A stretch of 47,170 nt of DNA from an uncultured Turicimonas sp. (GTDB lineage Bacteria; Pseudomonadota; Gammaproteobacteria; Burkholderiales; Burkholderiaceae_F): positions 1 through 47,170 of the forward strand of contig CANTYJ010000082.1 of the NCBI GenBank assembly GCA_947854175.1. The letters are read 5' to 3'. Each line of letters opens with the position of its first letter. The first letter of the stretch is position 1. A program made the position numbers and the translations under genes. The notes under the pieces were generated by a model, which made no database searches, had not been told where the DNA came from, and was given only the letters and a program-made list of their open reading frames with translations. Positions 18,612 to 27,847 of the stretch are shown here, one piece after another.

Positions 18612-19268
18612 TTACTTGTCTTCCTTTCTTTTCATTATCACCAAAACTCTGGTTTCATCCAAAAAAGGAATAGTTAATTTTTCGATTGCTTCAATTTCTA
18701 TATTAGATGGAATTTCAGATTTCTCTTCTTCAGTTAACTTTGCTTTTAATGCTAACCACCTTCCATTTTTTTCAAGAAGCCGTTCAGTCAGGTTTACAAA
18801 GTTAACTAAAGACGTAAAAGCTCTAGAGGTGATAACTGAATATTTATTTTCAGTCGGCTCTGATTCAATCCTTTCATGCTTCGGAGAAACGTGTTTTAAA
18901 GACAAAAGTGTGACTACTTGCATTACAAAAGCAATCTTTTTGCCAACAGAATCCACCAAAGTAAAGTATAAATTTGGCGAGAACACCGAGCAGGGCAGGC
19001 TTGGCAACCCGGCACCACAACCCACATCCAATACCTTTTTATTACCTTCGGAAGCAATTTTTTCCAAAATTTTGCAAACAGCTAAAGAATCCAGGATGTG
19101 TTTAATGACAACATCTTTATTTTCTCTGATTGCAGTCAGGTTATAAGTTTTGTTCCATTTGAGGATTAGTTCGGAATACTTTAATAACTTTTCTACCTGT
19201 TCAGGATTTGTTTCTATATCCAGTTCTTTTAATCCCTCAATGAGAAGTTCTTTGTTATCAGAAATCAT
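18612..19268 (-). CDS. rsmG: 16S rRNA (guanine527-N7)-methyltransferase RsmG
   Basis: A 218-residue SAM-dependent methyltransferase that modifies G527 of 16S rRNA. Family features are LKWNKTYNLTAIR (about 37-49), HILDSL, the SAM motif VLDVGCGAGLPSLP (about 78) and the VITSRAF motif. Its start overlaps the mnmG stop by one base, the usual pairing. In most proteobacteria parA and parB follow; here a terminator and a converging iron-uptake operon follow. Confidence 0.95.
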   Translation of the reverse strand: MISDNKELLIEGLKELDIETNPEQVEKLLKYSELILKWNKTYNLTAIRENKDVVIKHILDSLAVCKILEKIASEGNKKVLDVGCGAGLPSLPCSVFSPNLYFTLVDSVGKKIAFVMQVVTLLSLKHVSPKHERIESEPTENKYSVITSRAFTSLVNFVNLTERLLEKNGRWLALKAKLTEEEKSEIPSNIEIEAIEKLTIPFLDETRVLVIMKRKEDK

Positions 19269-21178
19269 TACTTTCCTTTTTGCATTTCATAGCGTTTCAG
19301 ATAAACCAAAAGAATTGAAATGGCTGCCGGAGTAACCCCGGAAATAGCTAAAGCCTGTCCAACTGTTTCAGGTCTTGTATTTTTTAACTTCTGACAAATC
19401 TCAAAAGACAATCCTTTAACGTCATCGTAATTAAAGTCTTTCGGAATCTGAATTTCCATCTTATTCAGATTATTTTGAACTTCAGCATGCTGGCGATCAA
19501 CATAGCCGGAATACTTCACTTCTGTTTCGAGTAACTGAGCCAACTGTGGATCATCAATCGGATCTCTGAGCATCGAATTACCTTCCTTATCCACAAGCAA
19601 CTTCAGTTTTTCATAACTCATTTCCGGACGTTTAAGTAAGGAATGAAGCAAGCTCTCTTTTTGTAACTCTTTGCCGAGTAATTCTTTTTCTATATTCGGA
19701 TCCAGAACACCCGGATTAATCCAGGTTGATTTTAGTTTTTCTTCTTCGGCCTGAAGTCGCTCCATTTTTTTGCTGTATGCGACCCATCTTTCCTCACCGA
19801 CAACGCCAAATTTTCTTCCTATCTCAGTTAACCGTTGGTCTGCATTATCCTCTCTGAGACTAAGACGGTATTCAGCTCTAGAAGTAAACATTCGATAGGG
19901 CTCATTAACACCTTTCGTAATCAAATCATCAACCATCACTCCAAGATATGCCTGATCCCTTCGCAGATGCAATGGCTCTTCATTTCTTGTGTATAAAACC
20001 GCATTGATACCGGCAAAAATTCCTTGTGCGGCAGCTTCTTCATAACCGGTAGTGCCGTTGACTTGGCCTGCAAGGAATAAGCCTTCAATGTCTTTGCTTT
20101 CCAAAGTAGATTTCAAAGAGCGGGGATCGTAATAATCATATTCAATTGCATAACCCGGACGGATGATTTCAACGTTTTCTAAACCGGGAATTGAATGGAT
20201 AAATTGAATCTGGACATCAAACGGTAAGCTGGTTGAGATTCCGTTCGGATAATAAACGTGGGTATTCAAGCCTTCCGGTTCTAAAAATACATGGTGAGAA
20301 TCTTTTGATGCAAAACGGTGAATTTTGTCTTCGATAGAAGGGCAGTATCTCGGACCAATCCCTTCGATAATACCGGTGTAAAGAGGAGAGCGATCCAGGC
20401 CATTTCTAATTAATTCATGAGTTTTGGAATTCGTCGAGGTAATCCAACAAGGAATCTGTTCGGGATGTTCTTCGGCTTTTCCCATAAACGAGAAAACAGG
20501 AACGGGATCTAAATCTCCGTATTGAATCTGACACTTCGAAAAATCAATTGTTCTACCGTCCAAACGAGCAGGGGTACCTGTTTTTAGCCTCCCTTTTGGC
20601 AGGCCTAAATCTTTAAGATCTTCGCCCAGTTCTATAGCAGATGGATCTCCAACACGTCCACCGGAGTAAGCTGACATTCCAACGAATATTTTTCCGTTTA
20701 AGAAAGTGCCTGCAGATAACACAACTGACTTAGCCCGAATGGCGACCTGAGAATTCAGAACAACGCCGGTTACTTTACCTGATTGAACTATTACCTTGTC
20801 GACAGCCGCCTCCATCAAAGATAGATGCGGAATATTTTCAACGGCTTTACGCATAAAATTCTTATAGAGAGTTCTATCTATCTGGGCTCGTGTAGCTCTT
20901 ACCGCGGCTCCTTTTGAGGCATTTAAAACCCTGAATTGAATCCCTGATAAATCTGTAATCTTACCCATCAAACCATCAAGAGCATCCAGTTCTCTAACTA
21001 AATGACTTTTACCAATTCCTCCGATAGAAGGATTACAGGATTGTTGTCCAAGAGTATCCAAATTATGAGTAATTAAAAGGGTTTCCGAACCCATTCTTGC
21101 AGCGGCGGCTGCCGCCTCGATTCCGGCATTTCCTCCGCCAACGACAATTACATCGTACTCTTTGAAATAAAACTCCAT
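19268..21178 (-). CDS. mnmG: tRNA uridine-34 modification enzyme MnmG
   Basis: A 636-residue FAD protein that, with MnmE, makes 5-carboxymethylaminomethyl-uridine at tRNA position 34. The N-terminal dinucleotide-binding motif [21 protein letters not shown] is at about 11-31. The GidA signatures [15 protein letters not shown] and [15 protein letters not shown] are both present. The length is normal. It lies directly behind mnmE, with a parS-like 16-mer in the 38-bp gap, and ahead of rsmG with a one-base overlap. Confidence 0.97.
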   Translation of the reverse strand: MEFYFKEYDVIVVGGGNAGIEAAAAAARMGSETLLITHNLDTLGQQSCNPSIGGIGKSHLVRELDALDGLMGKITDLSGIQFRVLNASKGAAVRATRAQIDRTLYKNFMRKAVENIPHLSLMEAAVDKVIVQSGKVTGVVLNSQVAIRAKSVVLSAGTFLNGKIFVGMSAYSGGRVGDPSAIELGEDLKDLGLPKGRLKTGTPARLDGRTIDFSKCQIQYGDLDPVPVFSFMGKAEEHPEQIPCWITSTNSKTHELIRNGLDRSPLYTGIIEGIGPRYCPSIEDKIHRFASKDSHHVFLEPEGLNTHVYYPNGISTSLPFDVQIQFIHSIPGLENVEIIRPGYAIEYDYYDPRSLKSTLESKDIEGLFLAGQVNGTTGYEEAAAQGIFAGINAVLYTRNEEPLHLRRDQAYLGVMVDDLITKGVNEPYRMFTSRAEYRLSLREDNADQRLTEIGRKFGVVGEERWVAYSKKMERLQAEEEKLKSTWINPGVLDPNIEKELLGKELQKESLLHSLLKRPEMSYEKLKLLVDKEGNSMLRDPIDDPQLAQLLETEVKYSGYVDRQHAEVQNNLNKMEIQIPKDFNYDDVKGLSFEICQKLKNTRPETVGQALAISGVTPAAISILLVYLKRYEMQKGK

Positions 21179-21196
21179 TTTTGTTAATTCCTTCTA

Positions 21197-21212
21197 TGTT
21201 TCACGTGAAACT
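21197..21212. promoter_or_regulatory. parS-like site 1 (mnmG-mnmE gap)
   Basis: TGTTTCACGTGAAACT matches the bacterial parS consensus TGTTTCACGTGAAACA at 15 of 16 positions. These palindromes load ParB for chromosome segregation near the origin. It is intergenic, 19 bp ahead of the mnmG start. Confidence 0.85.
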
Positions 21213-21216
21213 TATT

Positions 21217-22599
21217 TTATTTTCCAATGCAAAAACCTTTAAATATTAGGCCTAAAAGATCATCACTGGTCGTCTTTCCGACAATTTCTCCAAGCTGATC
21301 GTTTGCGAGTTTTAGTTCTTCCGCAAAAAGTTCCAATTGAATATTGTCATTTTGAATAAACTCATCAGCAATATTTAAATGTACTAAAGCAAGTTTCAGG
21401 CTATCCAAATGCCGTTTTCTTGCAATGAAGACAGATTCCTTATTTTTCCAGCCCGCAATTTTTAATAGTGCCTTCTTTAACTCATCAATACCTTCCCCGG
21501 TCAGAGCTGAAGTTCTTATATCTGTTTCACGTGAAACAATATTTTCAACAGTCAACAAATCAGACTTATTCAGAACGGTAAGAATTGGAATGTCCTTATG
21601 AGTTAATTCTTTAACCAAACTAAGAATTTTCTCATCTTCACCGGCCCGTTTTAAATCGCCTCCGTCAAGAATTCTGACAACTATATCGGCTTTACTTATC
21701 TCTGTTTTTGTCCGTTCGATTCCAATTTTTTCTACTTTATCTTCTGTATCTCTAATACCGGCTGTATCAGTGATATGGAAGGGAATTCCATTCAGATGAA
21801 TTAAAGTCTGGATCTTATCCCTAGTCGTTCCTTCAACATCGGAAACAATAGCAATTTCGTCTCCTGCGAGCTTATTGAGAATGCTTGATTTACCGACATT
21901 GGTTTGTCCGATAAGTGCCACTTTGAATCCGTCTCTTAATGTTTCTCCCTGTTCAGCGATGTCTAATGTTTTTTCTACTTCAGCAATGATTGCTTCAAGT
22001 CTTTCTTTACAGTTGTATTCTGAAATGAAGTCAATTTCTTCTTCAGGAAAATCCAAAATTGCTTCAACTTCCATGCGCAAACGAATAAGTTTGTCTGAGA
22101 CTTCATGAATATATCTTGAAAATTCTCCCTTTAAAGATAAAGAGGCTGCTTTGACAGCATTTCTGGAACTTGCATCTATCAAATCAGCAACAGCTTCAGC
22201 CTGAACAAGGTCAAGTTTGCCGTTAAGAAAGGCTCTTTCGGTAAATTCTCCGGGAGCTGCTAATCTCAGTCCAAAAACTTTTCCAACCTTTAATATGATT
22301 TCCAATATCCAGTTAAGAAGAACTTGTCCGCCATGAGACTGAACTTCGAGAACGGTCTCTCCTGTATAAGAATTAGGTGCAGGAAAATATAAAGAAATGA
22401 CTTTATCGACTTGCTCGTTATTTTCATCTTTAAAAGATAAAAGTTGAGCCGTTCTTTTAAGTTCCTTAAAACCAGGCATTAACTGTTTAGCTATTTCTTT
22501 AATTACTTCATCTTTACCTGAAAGACGAATAATTCCTATACCTGAATTACCCGTACCGGTCGCTAATGCCACGATAGGTTCATTAAAATCATTACTCAT
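21217..22599 (-). CDS. mnmE: tRNA modification GTPase MnmE
   Basis: A 460-residue GTPase that partners MnmG in wobble-uridine modification. It has an N-terminal folate-binding domain (IVALATGTGNSGIGIIRLSG), a helical domain, an inserted G domain with GQTNVGKSS (about 230), DTAGIRDT and NKSD, and the C-terminal CIGK motif, which is needed for activity. A perfect parS 16-mer is embedded in the codons for VSRET in the G domain. Its start is 18 bp from the divergent small membrane-protein gene. Confidence 0.97.
   Translation of the reverse strand: MSNDFNEPIVALATGTGNSGIGIIRLSGKDEVIKEIAKQLMPGFKELKRTAQLLSFKDENNEQVDKVISLYFPAPNSYTGETVLEVQSHGGQVLLNWILEIILKVGKVFGLRLAAPGEFTERAFLNGKLDLVQAEAVADLIDASSRNAVKAASLSLKGEFSRYIHEVSDKLIRLRMEVEAILDFPEEEIDFISEYNCKERLEAIIAEVEKTLDIAEQGETLRDGFKVALIGQTNVGKSSILNKLAGDEIAIVSDVEGTTRDKIQTLIHLNGIPFHITDTAGIRDTEDKVEKIGIERTKTEISKADIVVRILDGGDLKRAGEDEKILSLVKELTHKDIPILTVLNKSDLLTVENIVSRETDIRTSALTGEGIDELKKALLKIAGWKNKESVFIARKRHLDSLKLALVHLNIADEFIQNDNIQLELFAEELKLANDQLGEIVGKTTSDDLLGLIFKGFCIGK
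21523..21538. promoter_or_regulatory. parS site 2 inside mnmE (perfect consensus)
   Basis: TGTTTCACGTGAAACA, a perfect 16-bp palindrome equal to the parS consensus, lies within the mnmE reading frame. It is 311 bp from the site in the mnmG-mnmE gap. Two such sites within 350 bp are very unlikely by chance. Confidence 0.92.
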
Positions 22600-22617
22600 T
22601 TCTAAACGGACTCTGCT

Positions 22618-22917
22618 ATGTCTTTAAAACAAAATAACCAAATAGGATCCAATCTAATTGGCGGTGCGATTGCCGTTTTTCTGGCAGTCCCGATAGCCGC
22701 GTTTTTAGGATCTCTATTTGGAGATAGTTATCAAACAAGATCAACAGTTTATATTTTAATCCTTGCTTGGGTCATTGCAGGCGCATTTACGATTGGTTTC
22801 ATCAGTAAGAAAACTCCAGAAAAAACTTCCGGCCGTTTCCTTTTCTTGTGGATTATTTCAACCTGGTTATGGCCCGCGCTTTTAGCGACTTATTTTCTAT
22901 TGAAAAAATCAAAATAA
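22618..22917 (+). CDS. Small membrane protein of unknown function
   Basis: A 99-residue protein with three predicted membrane segments: about 11-32 (IGGAIAVFLAVPIAAFLG), 39-62 (TVYILILAWVIAGAFTIGFI) and 75-95 (FLFLWIISTWLWPALLATYF). It ends in a lysine-rich tail. I do not recognise the family. It diverges from mnmE with an 18-bp gap and no strong Shine-Dalgarno sequence. It is followed by the dead IS110 element, so no operon partner is visible. Confidence 0.6.
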   Translation: MSLKQNNQIGSNLIGGAIAVFLAVPIAAFLGSLFGDSYQTRSTVYILILAWVIAGAFTIGFISKKTPEKTSGRFLFLWIISTWLWPALLATYFLLKKSK

Positions 22918-23047
22918 TAAATTTCGTAATTGACCATAATGCAAAAAAAACGAGGGTGCTTTTTTTGAAGGTCTCTTAGTTACAGACGACTATACCTCTG
23001 CATCTCTGCATTTTTTTATTCACAAACAAGCGATAAATGGTAGCTAA

Positions 23048-24160
23048 TTATGTTTGATAAATTAGACCGCTCTCAGTATCAACAACTGTCGGTCTCTTAA
23101 CAACCAATTGCACTTGGGAGGCATTTTTAATAGATTTTAAAAGACACTCCAAACGAACTTCCTTCAACGTCGTACAGTCATTTTCTTTATCGGTTTCGTT
23201 TTTAGTACGCATCGCATAAATGATTCTTGCAATTTTGTGTCCCATAGCAACTACAGCCCAATTATGTCTTCGTCTTTCCGTTAGCACCTGAAAGAAGACT
23301 CGAAATTGAGTTTTAGTTAACCCAATGCCTTACTCTATTTCCACTAAACACGTTCTAAGGTAAGGATTTCCTTTTGGAGAAGAACCGTTTTTTCTCTTTT
23401 TGCGGCGGATTCGTTATTTCCAGGGCAGACACCGATCCATGAACAGAAAACCTCAACGTTTTTAAAGTTGCTAAGTCAGTGCCAATTTCAGGGATTATTT
23501 TCATCGAAGAAACCTCTTTGACTCAGGGAATCATACAAAACCGTTGGATCATCTCGGAGTAAGGTTTCAAAGCAAACCGTACTTGCTCTTCCAAATTATC
23601 GCGAGGTCGTTTTATCTGCATCAGATAATCTCTGGCTCTACGAATCAGAGTCTTCATTGGCTCGCTTAAAAAAGCAAAGGTGTTAATAATTTCAGAAAAT
23701 TCTGTCTTTACCCAGGTACTAAGCCTTCTAGTGATTTCGACAAACTCTTTCCAGTCCTTATCTAAATAAGCATCTATGATTTTTGTGGCCGTTTTACCAT
23801 TGATGTCAGGAAAGACGGTCGAGATAGCGTTTTTTACTTCTGTGGCTTTGCCCACTTTGATTAGATCCGTATCCAACTCTGCATCTTCAAGGCTTCATCT
23901 AAGGAGAACCAGTAAACTCAGGTAGATTCCATCAACACGACTTCGGGATGCCTGGCAATAATCCAACCGGCCAACTCTTTGAGTTGATTTTCAGAAGTTC
24001 CGAAACGTACATTGCTCTGATGTAACTGCTTTTGGTGAACATCATAAAACTGATAATAGCAAACCACAATCTGAGCATGAACCTCAATGCCGGCGGCGTA
24101 ATAATAAACACCGCTGAAAGGACAATGAACTTCTTTACTAAATTGATCCTGAACGCGGCT
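23048..24160 (-). pseudogene. IS110-family transposase remnant
   Basis: Minus-strand fragments in different frames together cover an IS110-type transposase. Near 24110 the N-terminal part reads YYYAAGIEVHAQIVVCYYQF, where GIEVH replaces the usual GIDVH of the DEDD catalytic motif. It runs to PEVVLMEST, a TGA where Gly is expected, then VYWFSLDEALK. The middle helical part is at 23876-23523. A frameshift near 23460 leads to NVEVFCSWIGVCPGNNESAA, another gives KGNPYLRTCLVEIE and a stop, and a last fragment reads RRRHNWAVVAMGHKIARIIY. SWIGVCPGNNES and KGNPYLR are hallmark motifs of the C-terminal IS110 domain. With several stops and shifts it is certainly inactive. IS110 elements have no terminal inverted repeats, so the ends cannot be fixed. 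Confidence 0.88.
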
Positions 24161-24189
24161 GTTTTAATACAACAAATAATATCCAATCT

Positions 24190-24630
24190 CCGATGTCTGA
24201 AGAGAACCGGCTTGGTCTCGAGTTAAAGAAAATAAGGTCACCTTGCAAAGAGGTTCCGCAATTTTTTATACACTTAGACAGGGAAAGCCTCGATAGTACA
24301 AGGGGATCCGAGATAACTCGGAAAGCGAGTTTTTATACACGTTCTGCCAATATTGTCATTTGCAAAAATAAAACGGCCTTGAGAACCGGTTAATTAAAAG
24401 GAGAAAGGAGATTGGATCTCAACAGAAAAGTTCAATAATGCGGGAGGCGCCGGAATAGCGGAGAAGAGCGCAACATCACCGCTTGCGGAGATATTGCGCG
24501 ATCAGAAACTTTCATTCATTGGTGAGGCGAAAAAAGCCTCACATGGTTTTTAATAGAGGAATTCCAATCCTAAGATGGAGTAGAAAGGAGATCCACTTGA
24601 TTTACAGAGAAAATCTTTTTTCCTGCCAAA
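24190..24630. other. Non-coding flank upstream of the IS110 remnant
   Basis: About 440 bp with no convincing gene. It holds small hairpins: CCGAG-ATAA-CTCGG (24308-24321) and GCGCAA..TTGCGC (24468-24499, extendable). Intact IS110 elements carry a structured non-coding segment upstream of the transposase that encodes the bridge RNA, so part of this stretch may be its decayed remnant. That is inference from position only. Confidence 0.35.
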
Positions 24631-24677
24631 TAAAAAAGCCGTTACATCGTTCTCTTTCCGAATTCTGTAACGGCTTT
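24631..24677 (-). terminator. Terminator of the rpmH-rnpA-yidD-yidC unit
   Basis: AAAGCCGTTACA (24635-24646) pairs perfectly over 12 bp with TGTAACGGCTTT (24666-24677). On the minus strand the arm runs straight into TTTTTTATTT. It lies 15 bp beyond the yidC stop. Confidence 0.92.
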
Positions 24678-24691
24678 CTTAGAATCAAAAG

Positions 24692-26392
24692 CTAATTACT
24701 TTGTCTTCTTATTCTATCTCTCTCAATCTGCTTGTTAACTGCATATTGCTGGATGATAGAAAGGATGTTGTTTACCAACCAATAAAGAACCAAACCGGAT
24801 GCAAAGAAGATAAACATTACACCGAATACAAACGGCATAATTGCCATCATCTTAGCCTGCGTCGGATCAGGAGGAGTCGGGTTCAATTTAAACTGAACAA
24901 CCATTGAAATGATCATCAGCACTGGAAGTATGAACCAAGGATCAGGAGCAGCTAAATCGGTTACCCATAGAATCCATGGAGCATCTCTAAGTTCAACTGA
25001 AGCCAGCAATACCCAATAAAGAGCAAGGAACACAGGCAACTGAAGAAGAATAGGTAAGCATCCGCCAACCGGATTGATCTTCTCAGTTTTGTACATTTCC
25101 ATCATGGCCATGTTCAAACGCTGTTTGTCATCGCCATATTTTTCCTTCAAGGCTTTCATCCGAGGACCTAAGTCTTTCATCTTGGCCATTGAACGATAGC
25201 CGGCAAGTGAAAGCGGGTAGAGGATAGCTTTAACAATACATGTCAGAAGAACAATAGCCCAACCCCAGTTTCCAACTAAAGAATGCAGGAAAGAAAGCAA
25301 CCAGTAAATTGGTTTAGCCAGGAATGTTAACCAACCGTAGTCAACAACCAATGAAAGTCCCGGAGCAATAGCTTCCAATCTTTCCTGATCCTGAGGACCG
25401 GAATAAAGAGTAGCTTCAGTTGTTTCTGTGGCTCCGGGTGCAATTGTATTCATTTCAGCTATAGAGCCGATAGAGTACAAATTGTCAGCTAACTTACGGG
25501 TGTAATTTTCTCTGTTTGTGCCTTGTGGCGGAACCCAGGCAGAAACAAAGTAATGTTGGATAATACCGATCCAGCCGTTATCTGCATTGACCTGATAGTC
25601 TCTGTCGCCGTCAGCAATTTCATTGAAAGAAACTTTCTGGAATTTTTCCTTCTCTGTGTAAACTGCAGTACCGGTATATGCATTAACCATCGTGCTTTCG
25701 CCTTCGGGCTTATCACCGTCACGGGTTAACTGATAATACACAGAAGGTTTGATTTCTGAGCCGGAGTTGTTGGTAACTTTATGTACGACTTTAATGCCGT
25801 AGTGGTTTCTTTCGAACTTATAAGTTTTTTCAACCGTAACGCCACCGGATTCACCGACGAATTTAACTTCAAGATTATTCTTTCCGTCCTCCATTTTTAG
25901 AGGGCCGGGAACGAGCTTGAATTCAGTTTTATGGTTAGGGTAGGCCCCGCCAATTAAGCCTGTTTGAGCCAGGTATACCTTTTTACCCTGGTCTACAAAC
26001 AATTCAATGTCTTTAGCAGGTTCCGGTTTATTACCAAGAATCATACCTACCAAACCTACATCAGTCCAAGGTACCTGCTGTTTTTCCTTTAAGAGCTGAG
26101 ATCCTGCGATAACTGCTCCGTTCGGATCAATTTTCAGCTTCACAAGATCTGTTTCTACAGTTATTAGATCAGCTTTTTTAACAGCCGGTGCATCCTGTGG
26201 GACTGTTCCGGGTGATGAAGCTGACGGAGGAGTAGTAGAAGCAGCTGTTTGGGTATTGGCCGGTGCAGATTGTTCAACGTCAGCTCCGATTAAAGAAGGA
26301 TGACCGTTATAAACCTGCCAGCGGTCATATAACATGAACGCAGACAAGCCGAATAAAATCCACAAGAGGGCTCTTTGAATGTCACTTCCCAT
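24692..26392 (-). CDS. yidC: Membrane protein insertase YidC
   Basis: A 566-residue inner-membrane insertase that works alone or with Sec. It has an N-terminal anchor (RALLWILFGLSAFMLYDRWQ), a Pro/Thr/Ala-rich linker (about 40-75), a large periplasmic beta domain (about 80-340), and the conserved five-helix core with GWAIVLLTCIVKAILYPLS, then KYGDDKQRLNMAMMEMYKTEKINPVGGCLPILLQLPVFLALYWVL split around the cytoplasmic hairpin. The tail is basic (IERDRIRRQSN). Length and layout are normal for proteobacteria. Its start overlaps yidD by 11 bp. Confidence 0.97.
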   Translation of the reverse strand: MGSDIQRALLWILFGLSAFMLYDRWQVYNGHPSLIGADVEQSAPANTQTAASTTPPSASSPGTVPQDAPAVKKADLITVETDLVKLKIDPNGAVIAGSQLLKEKQQVPWTDVGLVGMILGNKPEPAKDIELFVDQGKKVYLAQTGLIGGAYPNHKTEFKLVPGPLKMEDGKNNLEVKFVGESGGVTVEKTYKFERNHYGIKVVHKVTNNSGSEIKPSVYYQLTRDGDKPEGESTMVNAYTGTAVYTEKEKFQKVSFNEIADGDRDYQVNADNGWIGIIQHYFVSAWVPPQGTNRENYTRKLADNLYSIGSIAEMNTIAPGATETTEATLYSGPQDQERLEAIAPGLSLVVDYGWLTFLAKPIYWLLSFLHSLVGNWGWAIVLLTCIVKAILYPLSLAGYRSMAKMKDLGPRMKALKEKYGDDKQRLNMAMMEMYKTEKINPVGGCLPILLQLPVFLALYWVLLASVELRDAPWILWVTDLAAPDPWFILPVLMIISMVVQFKLNPTPPDPTQAKMMAIMPFVFGVMFIFFASGLVLYWLVNNILSIIQQYAVNKQIERDRIRRQSN

Positions 26393-26702
26393 GATTGGAT
26401 TGCTCTAAAGTTGATTGCAAGTACTTGGGATTTGTTTTTACTGATGTGCAATCGTTACACCAGCAATTCCACTTAAATTTTTGCGGAACCTCATCGATGC
26501 CGCCCTTAGCAAAAGGATGACATCTTAAGAGTCTGCAAATGGTTAGATAAGTTCCTTTGATAGCTCCGAATCGTTCAAGCGATTCCAAAGAATATTGGGA
26601 ACAAGTGGGTAAGAAACGACAATTGTGTCCCACCCAGGGAGAGAAAAGAAACCTGTATGAGTTAACTAAAAAAATAAGGAATGACTTTAACATTGTCGAC
26701 AT
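26382..26702 (-). CDS. yidD: Membrane protein insertion efficiency factor YidD
   Basis: A 106-residue YidD. The family motif cluster is clear: YRFLFSPWVGHNCRFLPTCS, then QYSLESLERFGAIKG and LLRCHPFAKGGIDEVP. It is a peripheral inner-membrane protein that assists YidC-dependent insertion. It sits between rnpA (16-bp overlap) and yidC (11-bp overlap), the standard order. The C-terminal ~25 residues extend past the usual end with extra cysteines (CWCNDC). ATGs at 26702 and 26693 are both possible starts. Confidence 0.93.
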   Translation of the reverse strand: MSTMLKSFLIFLVNSYRFLFSPWVGHNCRFLPTCSQYSLESLERFGAIKGTYLTICRLLRCHPFAKGGIDEVPQKFKWNCWCNDCTSVKTNPKYLQSTLEQSNHGK

Positions 26703-27142
26703 CCCTTATTTCTTTTAGTTATTTTCCCGCGCAGGTTGTTTACCAAAAGATCGGCGTCAGAACGAATTTCTTTTTTTAAACTCGTTATCGAAATCACAGG
26801 AGAAGGCATTTTATTCTTCAACCTCAGACTGATATCAAATCCTCCGTCAAACTCCTCTGATAATTTCTCAAAATCAGAAAAATGATGCCTGGCAGATTCT
26901 CTCAGTATGCGTTTAATTAAATTCCTATCTACTGACCTGACGGCAAACTTTTTACCTACAGTCAAACCCAATCTAACCCGTCTTACTCCGGGTATAAAAA
27001 GAGCTTTAGCCTCAAACCATTCTGAATAAATCTTTATGGATTCAGGAAATCTAGCCTGCAGAACTTTTAAGTAATCAGAGGAGCTCTTGATTCTTCTCTC
27101 AGGCCCTAACGACGAACTTTTCAGACTCGTCATCTCCAACAC
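26687..27142 (-). CDS. rnpA: Ribonuclease P protein component
   Basis: A 151-residue RnpA, the protein cofactor of RNase P in tRNA 5' processing. The RNR signature appears as GLTVGKKFAVRSVDRNLIKRILRE split around residue 70. The N-terminal LGPERRIKSSSDYLKVLQ is also typical. At 151 residues it is longer than the common 115-130, with a basic C-terminal extension (KITKRNKGCRQC). The start is uncertain: GTG at 27142 or ATG at 27133, where GGAG abuts the ATG. It follows rpmH by 5 bp. Confidence 0.93.
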   Translation of the reverse strand: MLEMTSLKSSSLGPERRIKSSSDYLKVLQARFPESIKIYSEWFEAKALFIPGVRRVRLGLTVGKKFAVRSVDRNLIKRILRESARHHFSDFEKLSEEFDGGFDISLRLKNKMPSPVISITSLKKEIRSDADLLVNNLRGKITKRNKGCRQC

Positions 27143-27147
27143 AAATA

Positions 27148-27288
27148 TTAAAGAGCTAAAACGTGACGTCCTTTACGACGACGAGCAGCTAATACTTTGC
27201 GGCCGTTGCGTGTTCTGGAACGAACTAAAAAGCCGTGTGTGCGGGCACGTTTAACTTTAGAAGGTTGGTATGTACGTTTTGTTGCCAT
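27148..27288 (-). CDS. rpmH: 50S ribosomal protein L34
   Basis: A 46-residue, very basic ribosomal protein, [20 protein letters not shown], then [20 protein letters not shown] and RHVLAL. Sequence and length are standard for L34. It heads the minus-strand unit rpmH-rnpA-yidD-yidC and faces dnaA across a 559-bp gap. Confidence 0.98.
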   Translation of the reverse strand: MATKRTYQPSKVKRARTHGFLVRSRTRNGRKVLAARRRKGRHVLAL

Positions 27289-27847
27289 CTCTAAATCCTT
27301 TAACTGAGTTTTTCTAAATTAAGAACTCAAAAAAATCAATTACCTGTCGATAAGAGACAGGTGTCTCAAAATAAAAGTTCAGTATTATAAGCCTCAATTG
27401 AGCATAAAGTGTCAAATTGCTATAAAAAAGAAATTGTTACAACAGAATTCAAGTCTATTTTTTCCTTATTCTCCATCCTTTTTTGATCACAAGAAATAGT
27501 GTTTTTATGTTTTCTTGAGTTGTTAACACTCAATTGGTAGTTCTACGGCTTATTTTTCTACCATTAAAAAGAAAATCAATTCAAAATTATTCCAAAACTG
27601 ATTAAAGAAATTTTCAGTCAAGTTTGGCACAATCTGAAAGGTTTATGATTTTTTCCTAAACAAAATCAGCACGGTAAACCACAGAAAATTTCTCACAGTA
27701 TTTAACAAAATTAAAAAACTGCATTTTGCGGCGTTAGAACCGTTTTATTCAAGAAGACCATACAAAATAAAGGTAAAATAGAGGATTGTCCGGAAGTGCC
27801 GTTTTTATATTCCAGGACGTTTTAATTTTTTAGTTAACTTGTTGTAA
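27289..27847. other. rpmH-dnaA intergenic region without consensus DnaA boxes
   Basis: A 559-bp AT-rich gap, the usual place for oriC in many bacteria. I found no TTATCCACA or single-mismatch version on either strand. The nearest is TTTCTCACA near 27690, which departs even from the relaxed TTWTNCACA form. An ACCTGTC..GACAGGT hairpin (about 27343-27362) and short A/T runs are present. It must hold the divergent rpmH and dnaA promoters; TAAAAT near 27775 could be a -10 element for dnaA. Confidence 0.6.

Noticed and set aside
18616..19146. A 176-residue plus-strand ORF opposite rsmG
   Set aside because: It is antisense to a clear RsmG with intact motifs; no ribosome site or family features.
22920..23047. 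A/T runs around CGAGGGTGC as a terminator of the small membrane-protein gene
   Set aside because: The flanking A8 and T7 runs could pair, but the stem has no GC core, so the case is too weak.
23932..24186. An 84-residue hydrophobic ORF on the minus strand
   Set aside because: It is a shadow frame of the IS110 N-terminal fragment, whose sensible frame reads GIEVHAQIVVC.
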